This document shows, piece after piece, positions 1 to 6,418 of a stretch of 7,236 bases of DNA. Origin of the DNA: Saprospiraceae bacterium (GTDB lineage: Bacteria; Bacteroidota; Bacteroidia; Chitinophagales; Saprospiraceae); the NCBI GenBank assembly GCA_016710585.1, contig JADJVN010000053.1, forward strand, positions 1 to 7,236, given 5' to 3'. Below the pieces are notes generated by a model. The model was not told where the DNA came from. It searched no databases and saw only the letters and a program-made list of their open reading frames with translations. Position 1 is the first letter of the stretch. The number at the start of each line of letters is the position of its first letter. The translations under genes were made by a program, and so were the position numbers.

Positions 1-268
1 TTTTTCTCTAGTTGTTGTATGGTTTGTTGCATGTTTTCCATACGGCTAGCATGTGTGTGATGACATCAATTCCTTCCATGTTTATTTGCAAATCATAATG
101 CAGTCTGATGATTTGTTCTAAAACTGGCAATTGTTCTTCGAGCAGATATTTATCTGTATCGTCTACCACAATTGATGAGTTGGTAGGTTTCTAAATTTTC
201 GATAAATGTTTCATCTAAATTGTGATGAATGATTATTTTTTGATACTTATCAGTTCATTATTTTCCAT
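1..268 (-). CDS. cbpM: CbpM-like chaperone modulator (partial, frameshifted)
   Basis: A small MerR-like helical protein, of the type that binds the J domain of CbpA and restrains its co-chaperone activity in the cytoplasm. The ATG at 268-266 follows the TAA of the dnaJ-like gene after a single base, so the two are co-transcribed and probably translationally coupled. Reading across frames gives MENNELI, then KYQKIIIHHNLDETFIENL, ETYQLI, VDDTDKYLLEEQLPVLEQI, IRLHYDLQINMEGIDVITHM, and finally RMENMQQTIQQLEK at the window edge. The acidic 'LEEQLPVLEQ', 'RLHYDLxINxEGIDxI' and terminal coiled-coil 'MQQTIQQLE' are what I recall of Bacteroidota CbpM proteins. At least three indels (near 245, 172 and 50) break the frame. 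The C-terminal end lies at or just beyond base 1. The family assignment is from memory of the motif and is supported by the neighbour. Confidence 0.72.
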
Positions 269-269
269 C

Positions 270-1186
270 TTATTTCAATTTAGAAAGTTTTGTAAATAGA
301 TCTTGTTGTTCTTCGGTCAGATTGTTAGAATGGTTACATTATATGTGAGGTACAAATCTCCCAAACTGGCCTTCATTTTTATATACAGGAAACCTTTGCC
401 TTTTAGTCGCACTTTAGTTCCGTTTTGGGTTCGGCTGCTACTTTTAATTTTACCTTGTCCATAAACGTATCGATCACGACCTCACCACCAAGTACCGCTG
501 AGTACAAGTCGATGTTTTGTGTGGCATATAGTCAGCGCCTATGCGTTTAAAATGCGGATCAGGAGTAATCTGGAATGTGATGTATAGATCGCCTTTTGGT
601 CCACTATTTAGACCTTCGCCACCATGTCCTTTTATTTTTATAGTCTGCCCATTTTCAACACCTGCTGGAATCGTAATTCGAATTTTATTATCATTTAGCG
701 TCAGTACTTGCTTTTGTGTGGTATAAACATCTTTTTCTGTTAACTGCAATGTCGCATTCACATCCTGTCCTCTAAATGGGCTTGTACTTCCACTAGAGCT
801 GCGACCACGTCCAAACATTGAACTAAAGAAGTCTGAAAAATCTTGACCTTCTCCAAAATCTTCTGATGAATACTGTTTGGAATAGCCGCCACCTCCAAAA
901 CCACCTTGACCCTGAGCTCTTTGATATGCTCCTTGTTTTTTAGCTTCTTCATAAGCATCGGCATGCATCCAATCTTTGCCGTATTCGTCATATTTTTTGC
1001 GTTTTTCTGGATCGCTCAATACTTCATTGGCTTCATTTATTTGCTGAAAGTTCTTTTTGGCCTCAGCTTGATTAGGTTTACATCTGGGTGATGTTTGCGA
1101 GCTAATTTGCGATAAGCCTTTTTTATTTCATCCTGTGTAGCCGATTTGGTCAATCCTAGTACTTTATAATAATCTATAAATTCCAT
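270..1186 (-). CDS. cbpA: CbpA-type J-domain co-chaperone (DnaJ family, frameshifted)
   Basis: A class B Hsp40 that delivers unfolded clients to DnaK and stimulates its ATPase through the J domain. The ATG at 1186-1184 opens MEFIDYYKVLGL, a standard J-domain start, with the HPD motif at residues 33-35 and 'FQQINEANEVLSDPEKRKKYD' helix III/IV around 47-67. A Gly-rich linker (QGQGGFGGGGYS) follows near residue 95, then an Asp/Phe-rich stretch (FSDFFSSMFG). The beta-rich client-binding domain has 'FRGQDVNATLQLT', 'IRITIPAGVENGQTIKIKGHG' and 'GDLYITFQ'. It lacks the CxxCxGxG zinc repeats, so it is CbpA-like rather than true DnaJ. Length after repair is about 305 residues, normal for the family. 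Frame breaks lie near 1075 (one C lost in 'DVNPNQAEAKK'), near 525 (GADYY-ATQNIDLYSAVLGG), and near 385 and 340 (GKGFPVYKNEGQFGDLYLTY). It ends with LSKLK and TAA at 272-270, one base before cbpM. Confidence 0.93.
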
Positions 1187-1220
1187 CTTGTTCAATTATT
1201 TGTTATATCATCGTTTCCTA

Positions 1221-1228
1221 CAAATATA
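1221..1228 (-). promoter_or_regulatory. Candidate Bacteroidota -7 promoter element before cbpA
   Basis: On the minus strand this reads TATATTTG, an exact match to the Bacteroidota -7 consensus TAnnTTTG. It sits 34 bases upstream of the dnaJ-like ATG. I see no clear TTG (-33) element about 20 bases further upstream, so the call rests on one box and its position. No Shine-Dalgarno sequence is visible before the ATG, which is common in this phylum. Confidence 0.4.
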
Positions 1229-1353
1229 CACAATTCTTCTCACTACTTTGTTCTAACTATAATCCTCAAAAGGAATCTATAATGGTGTTATCATTTTAAC
1301 AATATGTTGAAATGTAAGAATGATTATAAAAAATGGGTAATTACAAATGGGGA

Positions 1354-1986
1354 TTAATTCTTAGGCATAAATTGAGTTTGAACAGGTGGGTTTTTATATC
1401 TTTTCCATATCATGTATGCTGTATAAGCACTTATTGCAATCCCAAGTAATAAAACACCGTTCGTTCCCAATGTCTCAATTATAGAATTAAAGAAACGTTC
1501 TCTACGAGCAGCTCTTGAATATCCTTCAAGTTCTACCGCATTTCCTGTCGCCAATTCAATTGATTGATAATATCCAAAAGCAGTTAAAAAAAGTGTTAAA
1601 GCCAAACCTCCTAGGTATGGTAATGCTGACTTTATAGGTGACATTTTTTCTTCAGTTTTAAGAAATCCTTTTTCACTTTGAAGGAAATTATAAAACTCAT
1701 CTTTATCATTTGATTCTAGAAAAGATAATTTTTCAGAATTTGCCATTCCAGCTATTCCTTTATATTTAATCTCAAGCTCATCTTCTCCTTCTTCTTTTGT
1801 AATACTTTTGATGGAATTATACTTGATTTCTCTTTTTGTTGCCAATGTCATAGTTTTGTTCCATGTTTCATTGAACTCTTCTAGTGTTTCTCCAGATTTA
1901 CTCATAAGTTGAATAGCATTTTCTCCTAGAACCATACGTTCCACATTTGAGCCAGAGATCTTGATTACTTTGTTTGAAATACTCAT
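1354..1986 (-). CDS. Unrecognised two-helix membrane protein
   Basis: An intact 210-residue ORF starting at ATG 1986. I do not recognise the family. Residues 1-115 are soluble and beta-strand-like, with alternating charged and hydrophobic stretches (VIKISG, EIKYNSIKSITKEE, DELEIKYKGI), resembling small PH-like membrane-associated domains; that resemblance is inference only. Two hydrophobic segments follow: about 121-140 (ALPYLGGLALTLFLTAFGYY) and about 177-194 (GVLLLGIAISAYTAYMIW). They are joined by a loop with a basic cluster (SRAARRER, 157-164). The tail is short and basic (KRYKNPP). There is no signal peptide, so the long N-terminal domain probably faces the cytoplasm with both helices in the inner membrane. 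It stands alone, about 170 bases from cbpA and 200 from the glycosylase gene. Unlike most of its neighbours it carries no frameshift, which makes its reading reliable. Confidence 0.8.
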   Translation of the reverse strand: MSISNKVIKISGSNVERMVLGENAIQLMSKSGETLEEFNETWNKTMTLATKREIKYNSIKSITKEEGEDELEIKYKGIAGMANSEKLSFLESNDKDEFYNFLQSEKGFLKTEEKMSPIKSALPYLGGLALTLFLTAFGYYQSIELATGNAVELEGYSRAARRERFFNSIIETLGTNGVLLLGIAISAYTAYMIWKRYKNPPVQTQFMPKN

Positions 1987-2023
1987 AAATTGCTTTTGAT
2001 TGTTAAATAAAATAAGTTTGAAG

Positions 2024-2031
2024 CAAATCTA
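2024..2031 (-). promoter_or_regulatory. Candidate -7 promoter element before the membrane protein gene
   Basis: The minus strand reads TAGATTTG, an exact TAnnTTTG match, 37 bases before the ATG at 1986. This is nearly the same spacing as the element before cbpA. The -33 region is only a weak match (TTTAGC about 21 bases upstream). Confidence 0.4.
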
Positions 2032-2133
2032 AGTAATTTGTTACAATTAGTTGCTAAATTATAAATTAATTTCAATCAAAATTACTGAAATTTATAAAAT
2101 TGTTTTCTACGGTAGGAACTAAATCAGATATTG

Positions 2134-2158
2134 AACTGAACCTTTTTATGGATCAGTT
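2134..2158 (-). terminator. Imperfect stem-loop downstream of the glycosylase gene
   Basis: AACTGAACC and GGATCAGTT form nine-base arms with one mismatch around a seven-base AT loop, starting 27 bases after the stop of the glycosylase gene. On the minus strand no U-tract follows, so it is only a possible transcript end or 3' protective hairpin. Confidence 0.3.
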
Positions 2159-2184
2159 TATGTAATGGAATTTAAAACATATTA

Positions 2185-2819
2185 TTATTCTTCAAGGATC
2201 GATTTTACCATTTCCTGTAAGCGTGGAATTAATTTTTCTTTAAACCACTCATTCTTTTTTTGCCAAATATTGTTGCGTGGAGATGGGTGGGGTAATGGAA
2301 TGTAATTGGGTAAATATTCGTGAAAGTTATGTACAGTTTCAGTCAATGTATTTTTTACATTATCTTTTAGGTAGTAATTCTGAGCATAGTGTCCGATCAA
2401 TAATGTTAATTTAACTTTCGGCATTGCTTTTAAAACTTTTGGATGCCATAATGGTGCACATTCTGGACGTGGAGGCAAGTCGCCAGATTTGCCACGTCCG
2501 GGATAACAAAATCCCATCGGAACCAGTGCAAATATTTTTTCATTATAAAAAGTTTGTTTGTCTACTCCCATCCATTCTCTTAAATTTTACCACTAATATC
2601 ATCCCAAGGCACGCCGCTGTTTTGTACTTTTAATCCAGGGGCTTGTCCTATTATGATAATTTTCGAAGCGGCACTCGCTTGGATGATAGGCTTTGAGCAT
2701 AGGGTAAAAAAGCTTTACAGACAGTACAACTTCTAATTTCGGAAAGCAAATTTTCATAAAGTATAGGATCTAATTGTAACAGAGTTTGCTTAAACTTTTT
2801 ACAAAAAATCACGTGGCAT
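2185..2819 (-). CDS. Uracil-DNA glycosylase superfamily protein (frameshifted)
   Basis: A base-excision-repair type glycosylase expected to remove uracil from DNA; the exact substrate of this subfamily is not certain. Motif 1 is 'IIIIGQAPGLKVQNSGVPW' (the GxxPG catalytic/water-activating loop of the superfamily). The late motif is 'LPHPSPRNNIW', equivalent to the HPSP DNA-intercalation loop. Four cysteines, SCTVC near the N-terminus, then GFC and PEC separated by 15 residues, follow the C-X2-C...C-X14-17-C spacing of the family 4 iron-sulfur cluster. The last 128 residues are open in one frame (2185-2571). The N-terminal part needs repair near 2605 (GK-NLREWMG), near 2700 (LPYG-KPIIQAS) and near 2803 (F-KKFKQTLLQL). 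The start is uncertain: ATG 2819, GTG 2812, or the in-frame ATG 2861 (MPFGLLKSVETNLAMPRDF). Homologues I recall start close before the first CxxC. The gene is separate from its neighbours. Confidence 0.85.
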
Positions 2820-2894
2820 TGCCAAATTAGTTTCTACGGATTTTAATAAGCCAAATGGCATAAACAAGAAACTTATAAAAATACAAACACTTTA

Positions 2895-2903
2895 CAAAAC
2901 ATA
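2895..2903 (-). promoter_or_regulatory. Near-consensus -7 element before the glycosylase gene
   Basis: The minus strand reads TATGTTTTG, one T longer than TAnnTTTG, 33 bases before the possible ATG at 2861. A TTG lies about 17 bases upstream. It overlaps the region just after the TTGTTG/CAACAA hairpin (2904-2923). Weak support, mostly from spacing like that of the other two candidate elements. Confidence 0.2.
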
Positions 2904-2923
2904 TTGTTGAGTTTATCCAACAA
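2904..2923 (-). terminator. Small hairpin downstream of the acetyltransferase gene
   Basis: TTGTTG and CAACAA form a perfect six-base stem around an eight-base loop, 38 bases past the stop of the acetyltransferase gene. There is no clean U-tract after it on the minus strand, so a terminator role is uncertain. Confidence 0.25.
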
Positions 2924-2960
2924 TTCAATTTATAAGTTGCTAAGTGAAATATTGTTCTTT

Positions 2961-3446
2961 TTAGTCAATTAACTTATAGATAAATTCTTCGATTTCTGTT
3001 TGTCTTGCATTTGCAAATCCTATGTCCTTTCCAATTTTTTCAAAGCCACATTTTTCCAGAACCTTTTGCGAAGCAAAATTATCAAACGCGACTCGTCCAT
3101 ATATTGGTCTTGATTGTTCAACTTTCAAAAATGCTTTAAGCGCAGCCGTTGCGATTCCTTGTCTCCAATATGTTTTGTCTATCCAATAAGTAATTTCATT
3201 ATCGCCATACATCACAAATTTTGCAATGCTTCCGACAATAATAGTATTGTCAAGAATAATAGTTTGATTGTTTACTGTTGGGTCTTTGAGCAGCTTGGTG
3301 AATTTATTTATGTAAGCTGATTTGTCCGTATGATTTGGAGGCATAAATGCTGCTAGGTATCCAGCTTCTTCATCTAGTTGAAATTGAAATAGAATGTCTA
3401 GATCGGAAATTTGTGTGGGTCTGAGATTTAGATTTTTACTAGTCAT
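2961..3446 (-). CDS. GNAT-family N-acetyltransferase (RimJ/RimL-like)
   Basis: An intact 161-residue acetyl-CoA-dependent acetyltransferase, cytoplasmic; the acceptor cannot be told from sequence. It opens MTSKNLNLRPTQISDLDIL, the usual 'LRPxxxsDLd' beta1 of the Acetyltransf_3 group. The strand 'TIIVGSIAKF' is near residue 70. The acetyl-CoA loop is 'YWRQGIATAALKAF' (residues 93-106, matching Q/R-x-x-G-x-A). Motif B is 'FDNFASQKVLEKCGFEKIG' (121-139), where the conserved Asn and 'LEKxGF' are typical. I chose ATG 3446 rather than the in-frame ATG 3479, because homology to the family begins at MTSKN and the extra 11 residues have no family counterpart. Its start lies inside a 25-codon signal-peptide-like ORF (3439-3516). 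No clear TAnnTTTG element precedes it. Confidence 0.92.
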   Translation of the reverse strand: MTSKNLNLRPTQISDLDILFQFQLDEEAGYLAAFMPPNHTDKSAYINKFTKLLKDPTVNNQTIILDNTIIVGSIAKFVMYGDNEITYWIDKTYWRQGIATAALKAFLKVEQSRPIYGRVAFDNFASQKVLEKCGFEKIGKDIGFANARQTEIEEFIYKLID

Positions 3447-3516
3447 GCGGAAAAACTTGATTGCTAAATAATAGGCCAAGAAAAATTGACAATAAAAGAG
3501 TATTCCTAGTTTTCAT
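3439..3516 (-). CDS. Possible short ORF with signal-peptide character
   Basis: ATG 3516 opens MKTRNTLLLSIFLGLLFSN, then QVFPHD and TAG. The pattern (basic N-terminus, leucine-rich core, polar end) is exactly that of a Sec signal peptide, but it stops after 25 residues. The acetyltransferase ATG (3446-3444) lies within its last codons in another frame, a layout that would allow translational coupling. It may be a leader peptide, the remains of a secreted protein gene cut off by an indel, or chance in AT-rich DNA. Confidence 0.25.
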   Translation of the reverse strand: MKTRNTLLLSIFLGLLFSNQVFPHD

Positions 3517-3571
3517 GACAAATACTTTGGACGAAGATATAAAACTATTGCTTAATATTTACTTGTACAAT

Positions 3572-3726
3572 TTATAATTGGTATTGATTATTTTTACCAA
3601 TCTTTGCACTTCCAATATACTTACCATTGTGACCACTGTAAGAAACTATAAGCAATTTTTATTGCCAATTCTAAATTCAGTTTTCCAAAACGAATTATTC
3701 AAATTTTTAATTTTAACCCTATAATC
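3572..3726 (-). other. Coding-like stretch between the T9SS gene and the acetyltransferase
   Basis: One frame gives DYRVKIKNLNNSFWKTEFR, IGNKNCL; after a one-base step the next gives VSYSGHNGKYIGSAKIGKN, NQYQL and TAA at 3574-3572. The composition and Gly/Asn pattern look protein-like, but there is no ATG, and the first part begins over the stop codon of the T9SS gene. I do not recognise it. It could be a decayed gene fragment or a chance reading frame. Confidence 0.22.
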
Positions 3727-5074
3727 AATACTTCAAAAATTTCTCAACTACTTGATCCTGATCAGATTCAATTTTGATAATATACATTCCTGGGAAAGCA
3801 TTGATATGTCCAATTTATTGTCAGAAGTTTCTTTAGGAGAAATTATTTGTCCAGTAGTGCTAGTTATAGTAAGCATTAAAGCTTTTCCATTATTAGGATT
3901 TTCAAAGTCAATTTTCAAAAAATCATGAGCTGGATTAGGTGATATTTTTAGAGTTTTTTTATTCAAAACTTCATTGCTTGACAAGACATTGCCTACCCAT
4001 TTATAAAAATATTTTCTAAATCAGAGATTCCTAATATTCACTCTGTCCTCTAGTTTGCGTGAGGCTCCAGAAGCAAATCCAACTGTTGGACTGTGGAAAT
4101 CAAAACTATTGATGTATACCGAATCGGGCAGCTGAGACCAAGCCGTGGTCATGAATATTGTTAGTACGGGCTATGAACGAAGGCGAACCATTTGATTCAA
4201 CAATTGTTCCAAAGAAAAACACATTCTTTGCTTCTGGTACTGCGGTTACAACCTGTGCATCACCCAATGGAGCTGATTCTTCTAATGTCCAAGTGTCACC
4301 ACCATCGCTTGTGGCATAGATTAATGAAATAGGATAATTAAAATTTATATTTCCTGTTGCAAGTGCAATCCCATAAAGTGAATCGGAGAACGCGATACTT
4401 TGTGTTTTCATCGGGGCCCCGCAACTTGTACGGCTTGCCAGTGATTACCTCATCAAGGCTACGCATGATACGTCCTTTGAAGTGCTATACCAAAGTCGGT
4501 CACCGAAATGCCCAACAAAATTTCCAGTAGTATAGAGAAGGTTATCATCGGTGGCAAATGTTGGAAAATTACTGGCTGGCACCAACGACCAAGTTCTCCA
4601 CCATCGGTAGTAGTGGAGGCTTTGTTTCGATTGATTACGATGCCCTTTAGAATTAAAGAAATGGATGAAAACACCACCAGTATTGTTTGGTGACGATTTT
4701 TTCAAGTCAATCCACCATCTGATGTTTTGAAAATTAGGTTTATTCTCAGTTAAGTTGAATTGGTTTGATGTAAAAATTGCAGTGAGTCTATCCAAGCCGT
4801 GGATATCCCAAGCTAAACGGTCAGCAGCAATGTATACACGGTGGGTTTGCCAAGTTGCACCACCATCAGTGGTACGAAGCACCTGCGGAACGGTTCCAGC
4901 AAGACTAGAGCTCAGGTGCCGTAAACGTGCTCAGAGACTGCCCAGACTGTCTGAGCATTAACTGCAGAAATCGAAACACTGTTTAGCAGGGACATATCGG
5001 AATCAATTGCCAACTTCCTTGACCATTGGCACGTAGGATGACGAAGCATAAAAAGATTAGGGCCATTTTTTCAT
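3725..5074 (-). CDS. Secreted Asp-box (BNR/Ycf48-like) repeat protein with T9SS sorting domain (frameshifted)
   Basis: A protein exported by Sec, then passed through the outer membrane by the type IX system. ATG 5074 gives, after restoring one A, MKKMALIFLCFVILRANGQ, a clear signal peptide followed by GSWQLIP. The body has at least four Asp-box motifs of the form (S/T)xDGGxTW: 'RTTDGGATW', 'KTSDGGLTW', 'TTTDGG.TW' and 'ATSDGGDTW', each expected to mark a beta-propeller blade. The last ~75 residues are a type A sorting domain: 'LKISPNPAHDFLKIDFEN', 'LTITSTTGQII', 'LDISMLS', 'MYIIKIESDQDQVVEKFLKY', ending at TGA 3727-3725. Repaired length is about 445 residues. At least eight indels break it (near 5068, 5012, 4922, 4735, 4700, 4605, 4440, 4150, 4020 and 3795). 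No enzyme active site is visible, so the substrate or ligand is unknown; sialidase-like folds share the motif but not necessarily the activity. Confidence 0.85.
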
Positions 5075-5376
5075 ATATAGATTGCTTAAATTTCTTTTTA
5101 TAAAATGGTGGAAAATCATTTCACTTTCCTGTTAAATTTGAAAAAGCATATCACCCATAACATTCGCATTCCAAATTATATTTCTTTTCCAATATGCTGT
5201 ACAAATGTCAAACAATTGTAAATAAAGAATTATCTGAGTGGTAAATATTTTTTTTTTACTACTCCTCAGTCCAATTTATTAGATCAAAAACATTATTAAG
5301 AATGATTAGTCAATATTTAGAGCGAATTTATATATTCCAAGCAAATATAATTATTTTTAGAGAAATAGTTTAGTTT
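5075..5376. other. AT-rich intergenic region with no supported gene
   Basis: No reading frame of note on either strand. It holds the candidate promoter at 5172-5205, a run of ten T at 5248-5257 flanked by CTGAG/CTCAG arms that could form a weak hairpin, and an isolated TATATTTG on the minus strand (5342-5349) without a nearby start codon. Confidence 0.5.
5172..5205 (-). promoter_or_regulatory. Candidate promoter for the T9SS protein gene
   Basis: The minus strand shows TTTG (5205-5202), then 21 bases, then TATAATTTG (5180-5172), close to the Bacteroidota TTTG-N19-21-TAnnTTTG pattern but with one base extra in the -7 box. It would leave a leader of nearly 100 bases before ATG 5074. Confidence 0.3.
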
Positions 5377-5472
5377 CTAATTCATTTTTTTAAATTTTTT
5401 AATTGTATTCTCATTGTCATGGTTTTGAATGTAACATTCGAGAGTAAATTCACTTCCTGTTTTCCTATTCAT
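5377..5472 (-). CDS. Possible short ORF, unrecognised
   Basis: ATG 5472 to TAG 5379-5377, 31 residues: MNRKTGSEFTLECYIQNHD, then NENTIKKFKKMN. It is hydrophilic with a lysine-rich end, with no membrane segment or known motif. It lies just after another short ORF (5481-5546), and given the indel load here the two may be parts of one small gene. Chance is equally possible. Confidence 0.2.
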   Translation of the reverse strand: MNRKTGSEFTLECYIQNHDNENTIKKFKKMN

Positions 5473-5480
5473 TTAAATGT

Positions 5481-5546
5481 CTAGGTCACTCTGGTTTGTG
5501 CAAGGGATTTTAGCAAATTACTTAATGGAATACGCATAGGCTTCAT
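5481..5546 (-). CDS. Possible short ORF, unrecognised
   Basis: ATG 5546 to TAG 5483-5481, 21 residues (MKPMRIPLSNLLKSLAQTRV plus T). Basic and amphipathic, with no recognisable family. It starts about 50 bases after the end of the 5595-6016 gene and could be the front of a small gene continued in another frame by the 5377-5472 ORF. Confidence 0.18.
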   Translation of the reverse strand: MKPMRIPLSNLLKSLAQTRVT

Positions 5547-5594
5547 AATTGAACATTACTTTGTATTGCTATTCCATTCTGGATTTCTTAATTA

Positions 5595-6016
5595 TTATGT
5601 CGTTTCTACAATATTTTTTGGATTGTAAATTGGATTTTCCTCTCCTTGTGGTTCTTCTTGAACTGTATTTGGTCGGTTGTCTTCTTGTATAATTTCAAGT
5701 TTTGCTTGATCATTTTCTATTGTCAAAATATAGTTCATTACAAAATAATTTTCTTGCTTGTTTCAAAACAGTCTGCAGTCTTGGTGCAAATAAACTAAAT
5801 TTTATAAGTTCGTCTTTTTTATTTCTAAAACCTGTCCCCTACTGTTTGAAATATGTCCTTCCTATCTCTGTTGTGAATTCTATTTACTTCCCACTTCCCA
5901 TATTGTAATCAGATCACTTCCAAATTGCCAAGGTTTACTTTTCTGGACTTGTCAATGCTTCCCTGACTTTTATCCAGAGAAGCATTAAATTTTATTGTTG
6001 AAATGTTTGTCGCCAT
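5595..6016 (-). CDS. Unrecognised protein gene, frameshifted
   Basis: I do not recognise this gene, but the reading is coherent across frames. ATG 6016 gives MATNISTIKFNASLDKSQGS, IDKSRK; the next frame gives KPWQFGSDLITIWEVGSK; the next IEFTTEIGRTYFKQ, a TAG, then GTGFRNKKDELIKFSLFAP, RLQTVLKQARKLF; and a last frame VMNYILTIENDQAKLEIIQE, DNRPNTVQEEPQGEENPIYN, PKNIVETT, with tandem TAA at 5597-5592. Repaired length is about 140 residues. The middle has a mixed strand/helix look (a 'DELIKFSLFAPRLQTVLKQ' helix) and the tail is acidic and Pro/Glu/Asn-rich, probably disordered. There is no signal peptide or membrane segment, so it is probably cytoplasmic. Continuity of sensible protein over four indels is the main reason to believe it is real. 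Confidence 0.5.
5954..5986. repeat. Inverted repeat inside the start of the unrecognised gene
   Basis: AATGCTTC (5954-5961) and GAAGCATT (5979-5986) form perfect eight-base arms, with CTG/CAG pairing further inside after one mismatch. It falls in codons about 10-21 of the gene. The arm sequence recurs in the palindrome cluster at 6295-6418. Confidence 0.5.
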
Positions 6017-6294
6017 ATTGCAAAGTTGCTTTTATTTGATATAATTTATTTTATTTAGTCTAATTCAATTTCACTTGAATAAATAATAATTCGAAAAGGA
6101 TAAATGGGAAATAAATTGTGAATTATTTTCCATTCAATGGAGCGCATGATTTTTTGTAAAATATGAAAATAGATTTATTTCTACAATAGTGGCCGCAAAT
6201 GTTAAAAAAATTTAAAAGAATCAATCAAAAAATGAAAGAACCACCAACTAAATAACTCAACTAAAGATCAAAATTAGCGCGATAACCTTCTATA

Positions 6295-6418
6295 GCTTCA
6301 TTAATGAAGCATCCACAAAGCTGTGACAAGTTTGTCACAAAATTGTGCCCTAAAATGCTTATTAAGCATTTTTTACGGGCTTATGTTAAACATCCCTTTC
6401 ATGGAGAGTACTTCGTAC
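6295..6418. repeat. Cluster of five adjacent inverted repeats downstream of arsM
   Basis: Five hairpins follow one another almost without gaps. 6295-6310 is a perfect 16-base palindrome (GCTTCATTAATGAAGC). 6314-6347 has CACAA/TTGTG arms, a 3x3 internal loop, then a perfect stem TGTGACAA/TTGTCACA with a two-base turn. 6347-6380 has GCCC/GGGC ends enclosing a perfect stem AAAATGCTT/AAGCATTTT with a three-base loop. 6383-6393 is ATGTT-A-AACAT. 6408-6418 is GTAC-TTC-GTAC. The region is downstream of arsM on the transcribed strand. The third hairpin is followed by a six-T run on the plus strand, so part may work as a terminator, but one terminator does not need five structures. Confidence 0.75.
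6352..6374 (+). terminator. Possible rho-independent terminator (hairpin plus T-run)
   Basis: AAAATGCTT, a three-base loop, then AAGCATTTTTT. The stem is perfect and ends in six T on the plus strand. On the minus strand, where the genes lie, the stem ends in TTTT and then AGGGC, which is less typical. It could serve as a bidirectional end for arsM. Confidence 0.35.

Noticed and set aside
541..726. Plus-strand ORF of 61 codons opposite the J-domain gene
   Set aside because: It lies antisense to the strongly supported client-binding domain of the CbpA-like protein and has no recognisable motif; its composition mirrors the gene on the other strand.
4459..4961. Overlapping ORFs on both strands within the T9SS gene
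   Set aside because: The minus-strand pieces are the same gene read after indels, and the plus-strand pieces are antisense to its Asp-box repeats.
5248..5257. Ten-T run as a terminator
   Set aside because: The run lies inside the loop of a weak CTGAG/CTCAG pairing rather than after a stable stem, and no gene ends there.
5702..5908. Plus-strand ORF of 68 codons
   Set aside because: It is antisense to the 5595-6016 gene, whose minus-strand reading is more protein-like; the plus reading is rich in Phe/Leu/Ser as expected for the reverse of an AT-rich coding strand.
6281..6391. Integron attC-like site, suggested by GTTAAAC (6385-6391) next to large hairpins
   Set aside because: GTTAAAC fits the core-site pattern, but I found no matching inverse core (RYYYAAC) at the other end and no overall dyad joining the ends; the hairpins are separate rather than one long imperfect stem.
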